Notes under the pieces: model-generated
Database searches by the model: none
The model's input: the letters and a program-made list of their open reading frames with translations, nothing else
Told to the model about the DNA's origin: nothing
Translations under genes and position numbers: made by a program
Shown here: in pieces, positions 1 to 9,034 of the stretch
Position numbering within the stretch: the stretch's first letter is position 1
How the letters are laid out: the number at the start of each line of letters is the position of its first letter
Assembly (NCBI GenBank): GCA_023230565.1
Contig: JALNXD010000011.1
Span: 1 to 64,000 of the forward strand
Source of the DNA: Syntrophales bacterium
GTDB lineage: Bacteria; Desulfobacterota; Syntrophia; Syntrophales; UBA2210
Reading direction: 5' to 3'
DNA length: 64,000 nt

Positions 1-390
1 AGGAGAGAATGCCTCGCATGCAGCAGGCGTTTTACTACATATGAGTACGTGGAGGATGTTATCCCCGTGGTAATTAAAAAAGATGGACGACGGGAACCGT
101 TCGAACGGGGAAAGATTCTTTCAGGAATCAAGAAAGCCTGTGAAAAACGCCCTATCAGCATGGATGAAATAGAAACGGTTGCTGATACAATAGAACAGTT
201 TTGTCAAGAAAGCCAATTGAGAGAAATTCCAAGTTCAGCAATAGGTGAAAAGCTGATGGAAGAACTGCACAGGCTCGATACCGTAGCGTATGTCCGATTT
301 GCTTCGGTCTACCGGGATTTCAAAGATGTGAATGATTTTCTTGAAGAGTTGAAAGACGTACTGAATACGAAGGTTGAAAAGGAAAAATAA
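1..390 (+). CDS. nrdR: Transcriptional repressor NrdR, 5' end missing
   Basis: The reading frame is open from base 1 to the stop at 390, so the gene runs off the left edge. The first visible residues include a CxxC pair (ECLAC) followed by RRFTTYE, which is the second half of the NrdR zinc ribbon. VVIKKDGRREPF then begins the ATP-cone domain, where nucleotides bind. NrdR is a nucleotide-sensing repressor of ribonucleotide reductase genes. About 20 N-terminal residues with the first CxxC lie outside the window. A GTG at 49 could be mistaken for a start, but it would remove the zinc ribbon. The gene heads the riboflavin group, a common arrangement in deltaproteobacteria. Confidence 0.93.
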   Translation, partial: RRECLACSRRFTTYEYVEDVIPVVIKKDGRREPFERGKILSGIKKACEKRPISMDEIETVADTIEQFCQESQLREIPSSAIGEKLMEELHRLDTVAYVRFASVYRDFKDVNDFLEELKDVLNTKVEKEK

Positions 391-490
391 ATTGTTTATA
401 AGCGATGTTCAAGGATTCGGGAGTCCTGCGGGAAAAACCGCCCGTCGCTCGGATAGCCGGGCAATCAAAAATAAGGCGGGGCAAAGATAA

Positions 491-1126
491 ATGTTTACGG
501 GCATTATAGAAGGGATAGGCATTATCGACACTTTGACGTTTCATGGAGACGATCTCATCCTTCGCATTAAAAGCTCTATTAATCTTGAAGATTCCAGGAT
601 TGGGGACAGCATATCCGTAAGCGGTGCCTGCCTTACAATAATTGAAAAGGGTAAAAATAGTTTTTCCGCCGATGTATCGGCGGAAACACTTTTAAAAACT
701 AATCTCGGAACTCTTAAAAGAGGAGATAAAGTAAATTTGGAAAAAGCATTGCGACTCAACTCTTTCCTGGGTGGCCACCTTGTTCTCGGTCACGTGGACT
801 GCACTGCGACAATACATGAGAGGAGCGTAAGCGCCAATTCAATCGTGTTCGGATTCGGCATAGATACATCATTTGAAAAATATATTGTCGAAAAAGGCTC
901 AGTAACTGTCGACGGAATCAGTCTTACGGTCAATCAATGCCAAAAAAACAGATTTTACGTGAATATAATCCCTCATACGGCAGCTTCCACAACACTTGGC
1001 TTCAAAAAAGCCGGTGACATCGTCAATATAGAAACCGATATTCTCGGGAAGTACATTGAGAAGCTCATTCATCCGGACAGGGAAATCGATATGGACTTTC
1101 TTGCGAAACATGGATTTATAAAATAA
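491..1126 (+). CDS. ribE: Riboflavin synthase, alpha subunit
   Basis: Converts two molecules of 6,7-dimethyl-8-ribityllumazine into riboflavin and a pyrimidine by-product, in the cytoplasm. At 211 residues it has the usual length. The N-terminus MFTGIIE is diagnostic, and the two lumazine-binding repeats show SGACLTI with GGHLVLGHVD in the first, and VDGISLTVN with HTAASTTL in the second. The ribosome binding site is weak (GGCGGGG, about 10 bases upstream). The gene is 100 bp after nrdR with no ribD between them, and 14 bp before ribBA. No FMN riboswitch core was seen in the 100-bp gap, which holds only a small GCGG/CCGC hairpin near 428-441. Confidence 0.95.
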   Translation: MFTGIIEGIGIIDTLTFHGDDLILRIKSSINLEDSRIGDSISVSGACLTIIEKGKNSFSADVSAETLLKTNLGTLKRGDKVNLEKALRLNSFLGGHLVLGHVDCTATIHERSVSANSIVFGFGIDTSFEKYIVEKGSVTVDGISLTVNQCQKNRFYVNIIPHTAASTTLGFKKAGDIVNIETDILGKYIEKLIHPDREIDMDFLAKHGFIK

Positions 1127-1140
1127 TCGAGGTATATAAA

Positions 1141-2340
1141 ATGGTAAGTTCAATTAAGGAAGCTCTTGAGGATATCAAGAGTGGCAAAATGGTAATTCTG
1201 GTTGATGATGAAGACAGGGAAAATGAAGGCGATCTCTGTATGGCGGCCGAATATATAACGCCTGAGGCCATTAATTTTATGGCCAAGTACGGACGCGGAT
1301 TGATATGTCTTTCTTTATCGGACAACATCGCCGACAAGCTAAATCTTCCCCTTATGGTTACTGATAACAAGTCACGTTTCGGTACAGCGTTCACCTTATC
1401 AATCGAAGCAAAACATGGCGTAACAACGGGCATATCAGCCTACGACAGGGCAACAACAGTTAAAACCGCTATTGCAGATGATGCGACTGCCGATGATATT
1501 GTCACACCCGGCCATATTTTTCCCATTCGTGCACGCAAGGGCGGAGTACTGGTAAGAACCGGCCAGACTGAAGGCTCAGTTGACCTTGCAAGACTGGCTT
1601 ATTTGAAACCGGCAGGTGTCATTTGTGAAATTATGAATGATGACGGAACTATGGCCCGCATGCCTGATCTTGAAATTTTTGCCAAAGAACACGAGCTCAA
1701 GATTGTTACTGTAGCGGATCTCATAAATTTCAGAATGCAGCATGAACGGCTCATCAGAAGAGCAGCCGAAGCGAATCTTCCCACCAAGTACGGCGGTGTT
1801 TTTAAAATAATCGTATATGAAAATGATGTGGATGACATGAAGCACATCGCACTTGTGAAAGGGAATATTAAACCTTCAGATGAAATACTTGTAAGAGTTC
1901 ATTCGGAATGCGTCACCGGCGATCTTTTCGGCTCTCTCAGATGCGATTGCGGGGATCAACTGCATGCAGCAATGGCAATGGTTGAAAAAGAAGGCAAAGG
2001 GGTAATTGTATATATGCACCAGGAGGGAAGAGGAATCGGGCTTGCGAATAAAATCAAGGCATATAATCTGCAGGAACACGGCAGAGATACTGTGGAGGCA
2101 AACATTGAGCTCGGTTTTAAAGAAGACCTCAGGGATTACGGCATCGGTGCCCAGATTCTCGTTGATCTGGGAGTAAAAAAGATGCGGCTCATGACAAACA
2201 ACCCTAAAAAGATTGTCGGACTTGAAGGATATGGTGTAGAAGTTGTAGATAGAGTATCGGTCGTCGTCGAACCAAACGAAAATAATATTAACTATCTGAA
2301 AACAAAGCGAGACAAGATGGGACATCTGCTTGAGATATAA
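1141..2340 (+). CDS. ribBA: Bifunctional 3,4-dihydroxy-2-butanone-4-phosphate synthase / GTP cyclohydrolase II
   Basis: One polypeptide catalyses the entry steps of both branches of riboflavin synthesis. The N-terminal half (residues about 1-200) is RibB: DDEDRENEGDL carries the acidic metal and substrate residues, and RTGQTEGSVDLARLA is also conserved. The C-terminal half is RibA: HSECVTGDLFGSLRCDCG supplies the three zinc-binding cysteines, and HQEGRGIGL the substrate loop. Both halves look intact and 399 residues is the normal fused length. It is 14 bp after ribE and 50 bp before ribH, so co-transcription is likely. Confidence 0.96.
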   Translation: MVSSIKEALEDIKSGKMVILVDDEDRENEGDLCMAAEYITPEAINFMAKYGRGLICLSLSDNIADKLNLPLMVTDNKSRFGTAFTLSIEAKHGVTTGISAYDRATTVKTAIADDATADDIVTPGHIFPIRARKGGVLVRTGQTEGSVDLARLAYLKPAGVICEIMNDDGTMARMPDLEIFAKEHELKIVTVADLINFRMQHERLIRRAAEANLPTKYGGVFKIIVYENDVDDMKHIALVKGNIKPSDEILVRVHSECVTGDLFGSLRCDCGDQLHAAMAMVEKEGKGVIVYMHQEGRGIGLANKIKAYNLQEHGRDTVEANIELGFKEDLRDYGIGAQILVDLGVKKMRLMTNNPKKIVGLEGYGVEVVDRVSVVVEPNENNINYLKTKRDKMGHLLEI

Positions 2341-2390
2341 GCGATTTACGAATCCCCATCGCAAGGCACTTCACGGAAAGGGATAAAACA

Positions 2391-2855
2391 ATGGCGATTA
2401 TTCTTGAAGGAAAACTTTCAGCCAAAGATAAAAAATTCGGTATTGTGGTAAGCCGCTTTAATGATTTTATAAGCATGAGGCTTTTGGAAGGCGCCCTCGA
2501 TGCACTGAAGAGATCAGGTGCTCAGGAGGAAGATGTTACAGTAATGAGAGTTCCCGGCGCTTTTGAAATACCCCTTGCAGCAAAGAAATTGGCAAAAAGC
2601 GGAAAATTCGATGCTGTTATTTGCATCGGAGCTGTTATTCGAGGATCGACGCCCCATTTCGAATATATAAGCGCAGAAGTAACAAAAGGTATTGCACAAG
2701 TAATGCTGGAAACTGAAACCCCTCTTTCTTTCGGGGTCCTTACTGCCGATACCATAGAACAGGCCATCGAACGAGCGGGGACAAAATCCGGCAATAAGGG
2801 ATGGGATGCAGCAGTATCGGCAATTGAAATGACAAATTTATTTAATCTGTTGTAA
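2391..2855 (+). CDS. ribH: 6,7-dimethyl-8-ribityllumazine synthase
   Basis: Condenses the products of the two RibBA-initiated branches into lumazine, the substrate of RibE, typically inside an icosahedral 60-mer. At 154 residues the protein has family length. Visible motifs are SRFNDF (substrate aromatic residue), VPGAFEIP, IGAVIRGSTPHFEY with the catalytic-site histidine, and LTADTIEQA. A start at ATG 2391 is supported by GGAAAGGG a few bases upstream. The next gene, nusB, starts 15 bp downstream, which is the widespread ribH-nusB pairing. Confidence 0.96.
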   Translation: MAIILEGKLSAKDKKFGIVVSRFNDFISMRLLEGALDALKRSGAQEEDVTVMRVPGAFEIPLAAKKLAKSGKFDAVICIGAVIRGSTPHFEYISAEVTKGIAQVMLETETPLSFGVLTADTIEQAIERAGTKSGNKGWDAAVSAIEMTNLFNLL

Positions 2856-2870
2856 TTTCAAGAGGCTTGG

Positions 2871-3290
2871 ATGGGTCACAGGAGAAAGGCACGAGAAATT
2901 GCCTTGCAAGTTCTCTATCAAATTGATGTAGCTGAAACAGACGCAAAAGAGGCAATCGAACTTTATTGGAAAAATTTCGATGCCCCCGATAATGCAAGAG
3001 AATTCTCAACCGAATTGATAATGGGCACGATAGAACATCTTGCCGCGATCGATGAAGCTATTGGCACGTGTTCAGAGCACTGGTCTCTTGAGCGGATGGC
3101 AAAAGTGGACAAGAATATTCTGAGAATGGCGGTCTACGAACTGCTTTATTGCAACGAGATACCTCCCAAGGCAACACTCAATGAGGCAATCGATCTCGGT
3201 AAGGAATACGGTTCAGAGAATTCCGGTTCCTTCGTAAACGGTATTCTCGATGCTTTTTACGCTCAAATAAGAAAAAACGATGAAGATTAA
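2871..3290 (+). CDS. nusB: Transcription antitermination factor NusB
   Basis: NusB binds boxA RNA with ribosomal protein S10 and keeps RNA polymerase processive on rRNA operons. At 139 residues it has standard length. The N-terminal HRRKAREIALQVLYQID and the C-terminal PPKATLNEAIDLGKEYGSEN with FVNGILD are characteristic of the all-helical fold. The ribosome binding site is modest (AAGAGG about 5 bases before ATG). It is probably the last gene of the riboflavin operon: a 171-bp gap without an obvious gene or clear terminator separates it from trkA. Confidence 0.94.
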   Translation: MGHRRKAREIALQVLYQIDVAETDAKEAIELYWKNFDAPDNAREFSTELIMGTIEHLAAIDEAIGTCSEHWSLERMAKVDKNILRMAVYELLYCNEIPPKATLNEAIDLGKEYGSENSGSFVNGILDAFYAQIRKNDED

Positions 3291-3461
3291 AAACCTTCAG
3301 CGTTTTGCTTACCGATCCTGCACTCCTTGCCTTTTTTATCCTGAGAAATGATCCATATATATGAAAATACCGCCGGGATACGGAGCTGCAGGTTTTTTAA
3401 GAAGGCCAAGTCACACAGAAGCCGGAGAATTATTCTGTTTTGCCGTTAAGGAGCTTCAGTC

Positions 3462-4823
3462 ATGAAAGTAGTCGTTATAGGGGCCGGAGAAGTCGGCCGT
3501 AATATTTCAGATATACTCTCCAAAGAGGGAAATGACCTTATAATAATAGATAAAGACGAAGCGCGCCTGAAGACTGTCACTGAAACCCTTGATGTGCAGA
3601 CAATTACAGGAAGCGGAAGCAGTCCGAGGATTTTAAAGAAAGCGAAGCTCGATCAGGCAGAAATGGTAATCGCTGTGACCGACAGCGATGAAACAAATAT
3701 TGTCGCATGCCTTATCGCTTCTACGCAGTCGAAAGTTCCCTTTAAAATTGCGAGAATCAGGATGCCGGATCTTGATCAGAATTCTGTAATTTTCGATAAA
3801 AACCATCTGAAGATTGACCTGTGCATCAATCCGGAGCGTGAGGCAGTAAACAAGGCAATCAGCATTATGGATTATTCCGGCGCTTCAGAGATTATCGATT
3901 TCGCAGAAGGGCGCATTAAAATGGTTGCCTTTTCAATCGATCGTTCCTGTGCCGCCGTCGGCAAGAATCTCATAGAACTTAATAATTTGTATGGAGGAGA
4001 TATTTTAATCGCCTCGATAATCCGGTCGAATGAATTGATTATCCCGAAGGGAAATTCGACAATCAGAGCCAAAGATTATATCTTTGCATTTGCCGAGACC
4101 AAAAATGTACGAACTCTTTTGAAATTTTTTGGGAAAGATACCGAGCCTGTCCAGAGGGTTTTTATTCTCGGAGGCGGAAACACAAGCCTTATGCTCGCGG
4201 AACAGCTTGAAGTCAAAGGAATATCAACCAAAATCATAGAAAAAAGGCAGGATCGCTGCGAGATGCTTTCCGAGAGACTGAATAAAGCCGTCTGTCTCCT
4301 GGGAGACGGAACAAGTCAGGACTTGCTTAAGGAAGAAAATATTCAGGAAGCGGATTATTTCATTGCGGTAACGGGAGATGAGGAAGCCAATATTTTAAGT
4401 GCACTTCTGGCAAAACAACTTGGTGCAAAGCGGGCAATATGCCTTATTAACAAAGTCGATTACTCCCATTTAATTCCTATTATCGGAATTGACGGTGTAA
4501 TGAATCCGCGGCAGGCAACTATCGGAAAGATCCTTCACTTCATAAGAAAAGGCAAAATCATCTCAGCAACACCATTGAGCGACGAAAAGGCCGAGGCCGT
4601 TGAATTCATTGCTCTTGAAACCTCTGAAATAACGGGAAAACCATTAAAAAATATCAAATTTCCGAAAGGAACCATTATCGGTGCCATAATGCGCAACAAC
4701 CGTGTTATTATTCCAGGAGGAGACACGATGATCCTGCCGGACGACCGAGTCATACTGGTAACACTTCGCTCTGCAATTTCCCAGATTGAAAAAATTCTGA
4801 CTGTCAAGCTGGATTATTTTTAA
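3462..4823 (+). CDS. trkA: Trk potassium uptake regulatory subunit TrkA
   Basis: Cytoplasmic gating subunit of the TrkH potassium channel. At 453 residues it has the full double layout: two Rossmann RCK-N domains, each followed by an RCK-C domain. The first nucleotide-binding loop is GAGEVG (residues 7-12) and the second is LGGGNTS near residue 230. The RCK-C regions near residues 145-220 and 370-450 are the parts that bind c-di-AMP in some TrkA/KtrA relatives. That matters because a diadenylate cyclase is encoded at about 40 kb, but binding here is inference. The stop codon shares one base with the trkH start (TAATG), indicating translational coupling. Confidence 0.95.
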   Translation: MKVVVIGAGEVGRNISDILSKEGNDLIIIDKDEARLKTVTETLDVQTITGSGSSPRILKKAKLDQAEMVIAVTDSDETNIVACLIASTQSKVPFKIARIRMPDLDQNSVIFDKNHLKIDLCINPEREAVNKAISIMDYSGASEIIDFAEGRIKMVAFSIDRSCAAVGKNLIELNNLYGGDILIASIIRSNELIIPKGNSTIRAKDYIFAFAETKNVRTLLKFFGKDTEPVQRVFILGGGNTSLMLAEQLEVKGISTKIIEKRQDRCEMLSERLNKAVCLLGDGTSQDLLKEENIQEADYFIAVTGDEEANILSALLAKQLGAKRAICLINKVDYSHLIPIIGIDGVMNPRQATIGKILHFIRKGKIISATPLSDEKAEAVEFIALETSEITGKPLKNIKFPKGTIIGAIMRNNRVIIPGGDTMILPDDRVILVTLRSAISQIEKILTVKLDYF

Positions 4824-6274
4824 TGCGATTGCGAAATATTTCATACATACTGGGAGGATTTCTCTTTCTCCTCGGTCTCACAATGATTTTTCCGCTCTTC
4901 TGGTCTATCTACTACAAGGAAGACGATTGTATTGCCTTTGTGATTTCAATTGCAGTTACCTGTTTAGCAGGCGCTCTGCTTTATTTTTTTTCACGGCCGA
5001 AAGATGAAGATGTCTCTCTGGCACATAAAGACGGCTTCCTTATTGTCGCACTTGTATGGGTTCTGGCGCCTGCATGCGGATCGCTTCCCTATCTGTTTTA
5101 TGGAGCGCTTCCTCATTTTACTGATGCCTTTTTCGAATCTATATCGGGGTTTACTACAACGGGAGCTACGGTTATTTCGGGGCTTGACGATCTTCCCCAT
5201 GGCATTCTGTTCTGGAGATCCATGACACAATGGCTGGGCGGAATGGGGATTATCGTGTTATCAATTGCCATCCTGCCCCTCCTGGGGGTCGGCGGAATGC
5301 AGCTATACAAGGCTGAACTACCCAGTCCAGTTAAGGACAAGATCACGCCGCGGGTCACCGAAACGGCAAGAACTCTCTGGATAGTCTACATCATTATTTC
5401 AACAGTAGAATTTATTCTCCTGCTCTTCGGAGGCATGGACACGTTCAATGCCATCTGCCACACATTCTCGACAATGTCTACAGGAGGATTTTCAACCTCG
5501 GACGCCAGCATTGGACAATTTCACAGCTCATATATTGATGGAATCATCACAGTTTTCATGTTTATTGCCGGGGTCAATTTTACCCTTCATTACATCCTCC
5601 TTACAGGAAATATCCGGCCTTTACTACAAAACAGCGAATTCCGCTTTTACTCGGCAATCGTAATTGCGGCAATCCTTATTGTAATGGTGGATCTTAGGTG
5701 CCATCTTCTCGATACCGTCGGTTCCTCGATCCGCTATTCCTCATTTCAGGTTGTTTCAATCTTGACCACTACAGGCTTCACCACTGCCAATTTCGACAAC
5801 TGGCCCGTATTGTCCAAAACAATCATTCTGATCCTCATGTTTTTCGGAGGATCGGCCGGATCCACTGCAGGCGGCATTAAATGTCTCAGAATCCTTCTCA
5901 TCCTTAAACAGGGGTATCTGGAGCTTTACCGTTTAATTCACCCGCATGCGGTTAAAGCGGTAAAGCTCGGAAAGCGGATCGTCTATCCCGAAACTATGGC
6001 GAGCATCTGGGGCTTTTTCATACTTTATCTTGCAGTGACGATCATCGCATTTATACTTCTTTCGTCGCTCGGACTTGACATCATGACAGCCTTTTCGGCC
6101 GTTGTCGCCACCATCGGAAATATCGGACCCGGATTCGGCATGATCAATGCGGCATCAACCTACGCCGATATTCCCGCTGCCGGAAAATGGATTCTCTCAT
6201 TTCTCATGATTGTAGGACGACTCGAAATCTATACGGTCATTATTCTTCTTATACCCGAATTCTGGAGAAAATAA
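4823..6274 (+). CDS. trkH: Trk potassium uptake membrane subunit TrkH
   Basis: Potassium-translocating channel subunit of the SKT superfamily, in the inner membrane. It has 483 residues. Four pore-loop segments with glycine selectivity-filter residues are visible: SGFTTTGATV, STMSTGGFST, LTTTGFTTANF and ATIGNIGPGFG. Hydrophobic spans cover most of the length, with a conserved GGSAGSTAGGIKCLRI stretch after the third loop. It is coupled to trkA by a 1-base overlap, and the sensor kinase starts 21 bp downstream, so a four-gene transcription unit is likely. Confidence 0.95.
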   Translation: MRLRNISYILGGFLFLLGLTMIFPLFWSIYYKEDDCIAFVISIAVTCLAGALLYFFSRPKDEDVSLAHKDGFLIVALVWVLAPACGSLPYLFYGALPHFTDAFFESISGFTTTGATVISGLDDLPHGILFWRSMTQWLGGMGIIVLSIAILPLLGVGGMQLYKAELPSPVKDKITPRVTETARTLWIVYIIISTVEFILLLFGGMDTFNAICHTFSTMSTGGFSTSDASIGQFHSSYIDGIITVFMFIAGVNFTLHYILLTGNIRPLLQNSEFRFYSAIVIAAILIVMVDLRCHLLDTVGSSIRYSSFQVVSILTTTGFTTANFDNWPVLSKTIILILMFFGGSAGSTAGGIKCLRILLILKQGYLELYRLIHPHAVKAVKLGKRIVYPETMASIWGFFILYLAVTIIAFILLSSLGLDIMTAFSAVVATIGNIGPGFGMINAASTYADIPAAGKWILSFLMIVGRLEIYTVIILLIPEFWRK

Positions 6275-6295
6275 CCGAAACAGATACTCAACGAC

Positions 6296-8968
6296 ATGAG
6301 CATTATTCAAAGCAACAGAAAAACCGTAGCGGAAATCGATTCTGAACATACATCACGGAAATACGGATGGCGAAGGGCGGTTATTATCGTTCTTACTTTT
6401 TTTGCCGTTTTTTTGACTGCGCTTCTTGGTTTCAAGAGCTATCTCGAAACAAAAGAAATGAATATGGAGAAGTATGCTCTTCAATCTTGCGCGCTCGCCC
6501 GCTCTGCCGCCGCCGGTCTGGAAGCATACCTGCAGGAAGTTCAGACATTGGTTATGACGGCGGCATCGGATTTCGCAATCCTGAGTATGAATCATGACTG
6601 TCACCATGCAATGGAAGCCCTCTCCAGGGGATTCATTCCGAGAACATCGATCAGATGCATTGACGCAGATGGAAAACTGCGCTTTATTTATCCCGCCGAT
6701 GACTGGCGCAAGTCTCTTGTCGGAACATCGTATAATTCCGACAGCCTGTTCAAAGAGGTGCAGGAAAAATCCCCGATTTCGGTCACCGGTGTGGTCTTCA
6801 ATGAAAGGAACGAACCGCGCCTTCGAATAGCCGTGCCTCTTTACAGCGGCGAGAAAAACGGGACCGGGCAAGATTCATTCAGAGGAATTCTTGCCGTTTC
6901 CTTTGATATCGAAATACTGGCGAACATCTTTTTCACAAGCGGAAAATCCTCGAGTAACTTCGAATTCTGGCTTATCGATCAAGATGGCCGTCTGCTTTTC
7001 CATCCTCATACCGCTCTTATCGGAAAATATGCCTTTGAGCAGGATACCGGTTCCCCCCTGCACGCGAATATTGCCGGCGAGAAGTTCAGGACCGCTTTAA
7101 TTTCAGAAAAGGAGGGCACTTTTTACTGTATCCCTGAAGCCGAAGCGGGCAACTCCGGCAAGGAAGTATTCCTCGCATACGCTCCGGTTAAGCTTGTGGA
7201 TCAAATCTGGGCAGTTGCCACCGTTACGCCCGTGAAAGAAGTGGGTCGCACTGTAACAGCTTCAAGCCTCATGTGGCTGTTCATTTCCGCTCTTGTCATA
7301 GCAATCCTTACGGGAGGATGTGCATTGGTTATCAGATCACAGCACCGCTTTTTCTATCGCCTGGAGAAGGAAATCGAAAAGAGAACGGAAGAACTTGAGA
7401 AATCGGGAAAATATCTCAACAGCCTGATCACTCGCGCGCATCAGCCGACTGCGGTACTGAATCCAAGGGGCAAAATAACTGTCTTCAATGAAGCGTTCCA
7501 AAAAGTAACCGGAAGAAAAGAAACTGATATGATTGGCAAGCATATCACTATTCTGTTTGCTGGAAAAGACGGAGAACAAAACGGCCGCGATACGGAATCT
7601 TCACCTGGTAATAAAAGAACACTCATGACAGCGGACGGAAGAACTCGTATCGGCCTCTGGCACTGCACTCCGATATATGCCCGGGATGAAAGGACGCTCA
7701 TCGCCACAATAATTCAGTACGAAGATATAACTGATCAAAGAAATTACCAAATCAAGTTATGGGAATCGGAAGACCGTTTCAGAAAAATCTTTGAAGGAGG
7801 AGCACTTGGAATTGCGACGTTAACTCTCGATGGACGGTTTGATCAAGTCAATGCGGCTCTCGGACGAATGCTCGAATGCGGCGAAGAAGAACTGAAAGGA
7901 AAAACATATCTTGAAATAACACATCCCGACGATCGTGAAAGAGATTTACACCAGGTGGAACGCCTGTTGAAAAGAGAGATATTGTTCTATAAAACAGAAA
8001 AGCGTTATGTTACAAAAAACGGGCGCATACGGTGGGGGCATGTGATCGTCTCGGTGATTCGCGATGAAGAAGAATCAGCCCGCTATTTTCTTGCTATGAT
8101 AGAAGACATTAGCAAAAAAAAACTTGCCGAAGAAGATCGAAAGAAGCTTGAATCACAACTGCTCCACGCCCAGAAAATGGAGGCACTCGGGATATTGGTC
8201 GCAGGAGTGGCCCATGAAATCAATAATCCTGTAAACAAGATTATGTTTGATATTCCTCTCCTGCAAAATGTATGGAAAGACGTTATGTGCGATCTCACAG
8301 AAGAGAAAAACACAAAGATGAAGAAATACGGAGGCCTCACAATAACATTTCTTCAGGAAAACCTTCCGCGGCTTCTTTCTGACATGGAGATGGCGGCAAG
8401 CAGGATTATTAAAATCACCAATGATCTGAAAAATTTCTCCCGCAAATCGAGTATAAGTGACAAAAAGCCTCTTCTGGTAACCTGCGCTATTGAAAACGTG
8501 ATCAGGCTGATCGAACCGACTTTGAGGAAATCACATATACGACTCAGCCTTGATCTTGCAAATGATGTGCCTCTGATTGAAGCAAATTTAAACAGTATAG
8601 AACAGGTCGTAATGAATATAGTAATTAATGCCTCGCAGGCCATAAATCATGATCACGGTATCATCACCATTGCTTCATCATTCAGTGAAGCCGATCATCG
8701 TGTCAGCATAAACATTTCTGATAACGGCAGGGGGATTGATCCGGCAATAAAACAAATAATTTATGATCCCTTTGTCACAACCCGCCAGCCTGAAGGAGGC
8801 ATCGGTCTCGGTCTTGCAATCGCATATAACATTGTCCGGGCTCACGGCGGAGATATAAGTTCTTATGCCAATGAGAAAGAAGGAACAACCTTCACAATTT
8901 CTTTTCCGCCAATGAATGCCGATGGATTCGCAAAAAATCCTGAATTTGCGATCCGGACAGTTTCGTAA
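6296..8968 (+). CDS. Membrane sensor histidine kinase with extracytoplasmic sensor and two PAS domains
   Basis: An 890-residue hybrid-free kinase. Order: cytoplasmic start; membrane span about 26-46; a large periplasmic double-Cache-like region about 47-320; second span about 322-345; coiled-coil linker; PAS about 370-480 (PTAVLNPRGKITVFNEAF); PAS plus PAC about 490-615 (EDRFRKIFEGGALGIATL); HisKA with phosphoacceptor H640 in GVAHEINNP; HATPase with DNGRGID near 809 and GIGLGLAIAYNIV near 836. Kinases with this H-box usually pair with NtrC-family regulators, and one starts 66 bp downstream. The gene lies 21 bp after trkH, suggesting a link to ion or osmotic status. The ligand cannot be read from sequence. 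Confidence 0.9.
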   Translation: MSIIQSNRKTVAEIDSEHTSRKYGWRRAVIIVLTFFAVFLTALLGFKSYLETKEMNMEKYALQSCALARSAAAGLEAYLQEVQTLVMTAASDFAILSMNHDCHHAMEALSRGFIPRTSIRCIDADGKLRFIYPADDWRKSLVGTSYNSDSLFKEVQEKSPISVTGVVFNERNEPRLRIAVPLYSGEKNGTGQDSFRGILAVSFDIEILANIFFTSGKSSSNFEFWLIDQDGRLLFHPHTALIGKYAFEQDTGSPLHANIAGEKFRTALISEKEGTFYCIPEAEAGNSGKEVFLAYAPVKLVDQIWAVATVTPVKEVGRTVTASSLMWLFISALVIAILTGGCALVIRSQHRFFYRLEKEIEKRTEELEKSGKYLNSLITRAHQPTAVLNPRGKITVFNEAFQKVTGRKETDMIGKHITILFAGKDGEQNGRDTESSPGNKRTLMTADGRTRIGLWHCTPIYARDERTLIATIIQYEDITDQRNYQIKLWESEDRFRKIFEGGALGIATLTLDGRFDQVNAALGRMLECGEEELKGKTYLEITHPDDRERDLHQVERLLKREILFYKTEKRYVTKNGRIRWGHVIVSVIRDEEESARYFLAMIEDISKKKLAEEDRKKLESQLLHAQKMEALGILVAGVAHEINNPVNKIMFDIPLLQNVWKDVMCDLTEEKNTKMKKYGGLTITFLQENLPRLLSDMEMAASRIIKITNDLKNFSRKSSISDKKPLLVTCAIENVIRLIEPTLRKSHIRLSLDLANDVPLIEANLNSIEQVVMNIVINASQAINHDHGIITIASSFSEADHRVSINISDNGRGIDPAIKQIIYDPFVTTRQPEGGIGLGLAIAYNIVRAHGGDISSYANEKEGTTFTISFPPMNADGFAKNPEFAIRTVS

Positions 8969-9034
8969 ACAGTGTGCGAATCGATATGGCCTCCATGAGG
9001 AGCTCTTTACGATTATCGAAAAAGGAATTAATGT

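Noticed and set aside
391..490. FMN riboswitch before ribE
   Set aside because: The conserved RFN core sequences are absent; only a 4-bp hairpin is present.
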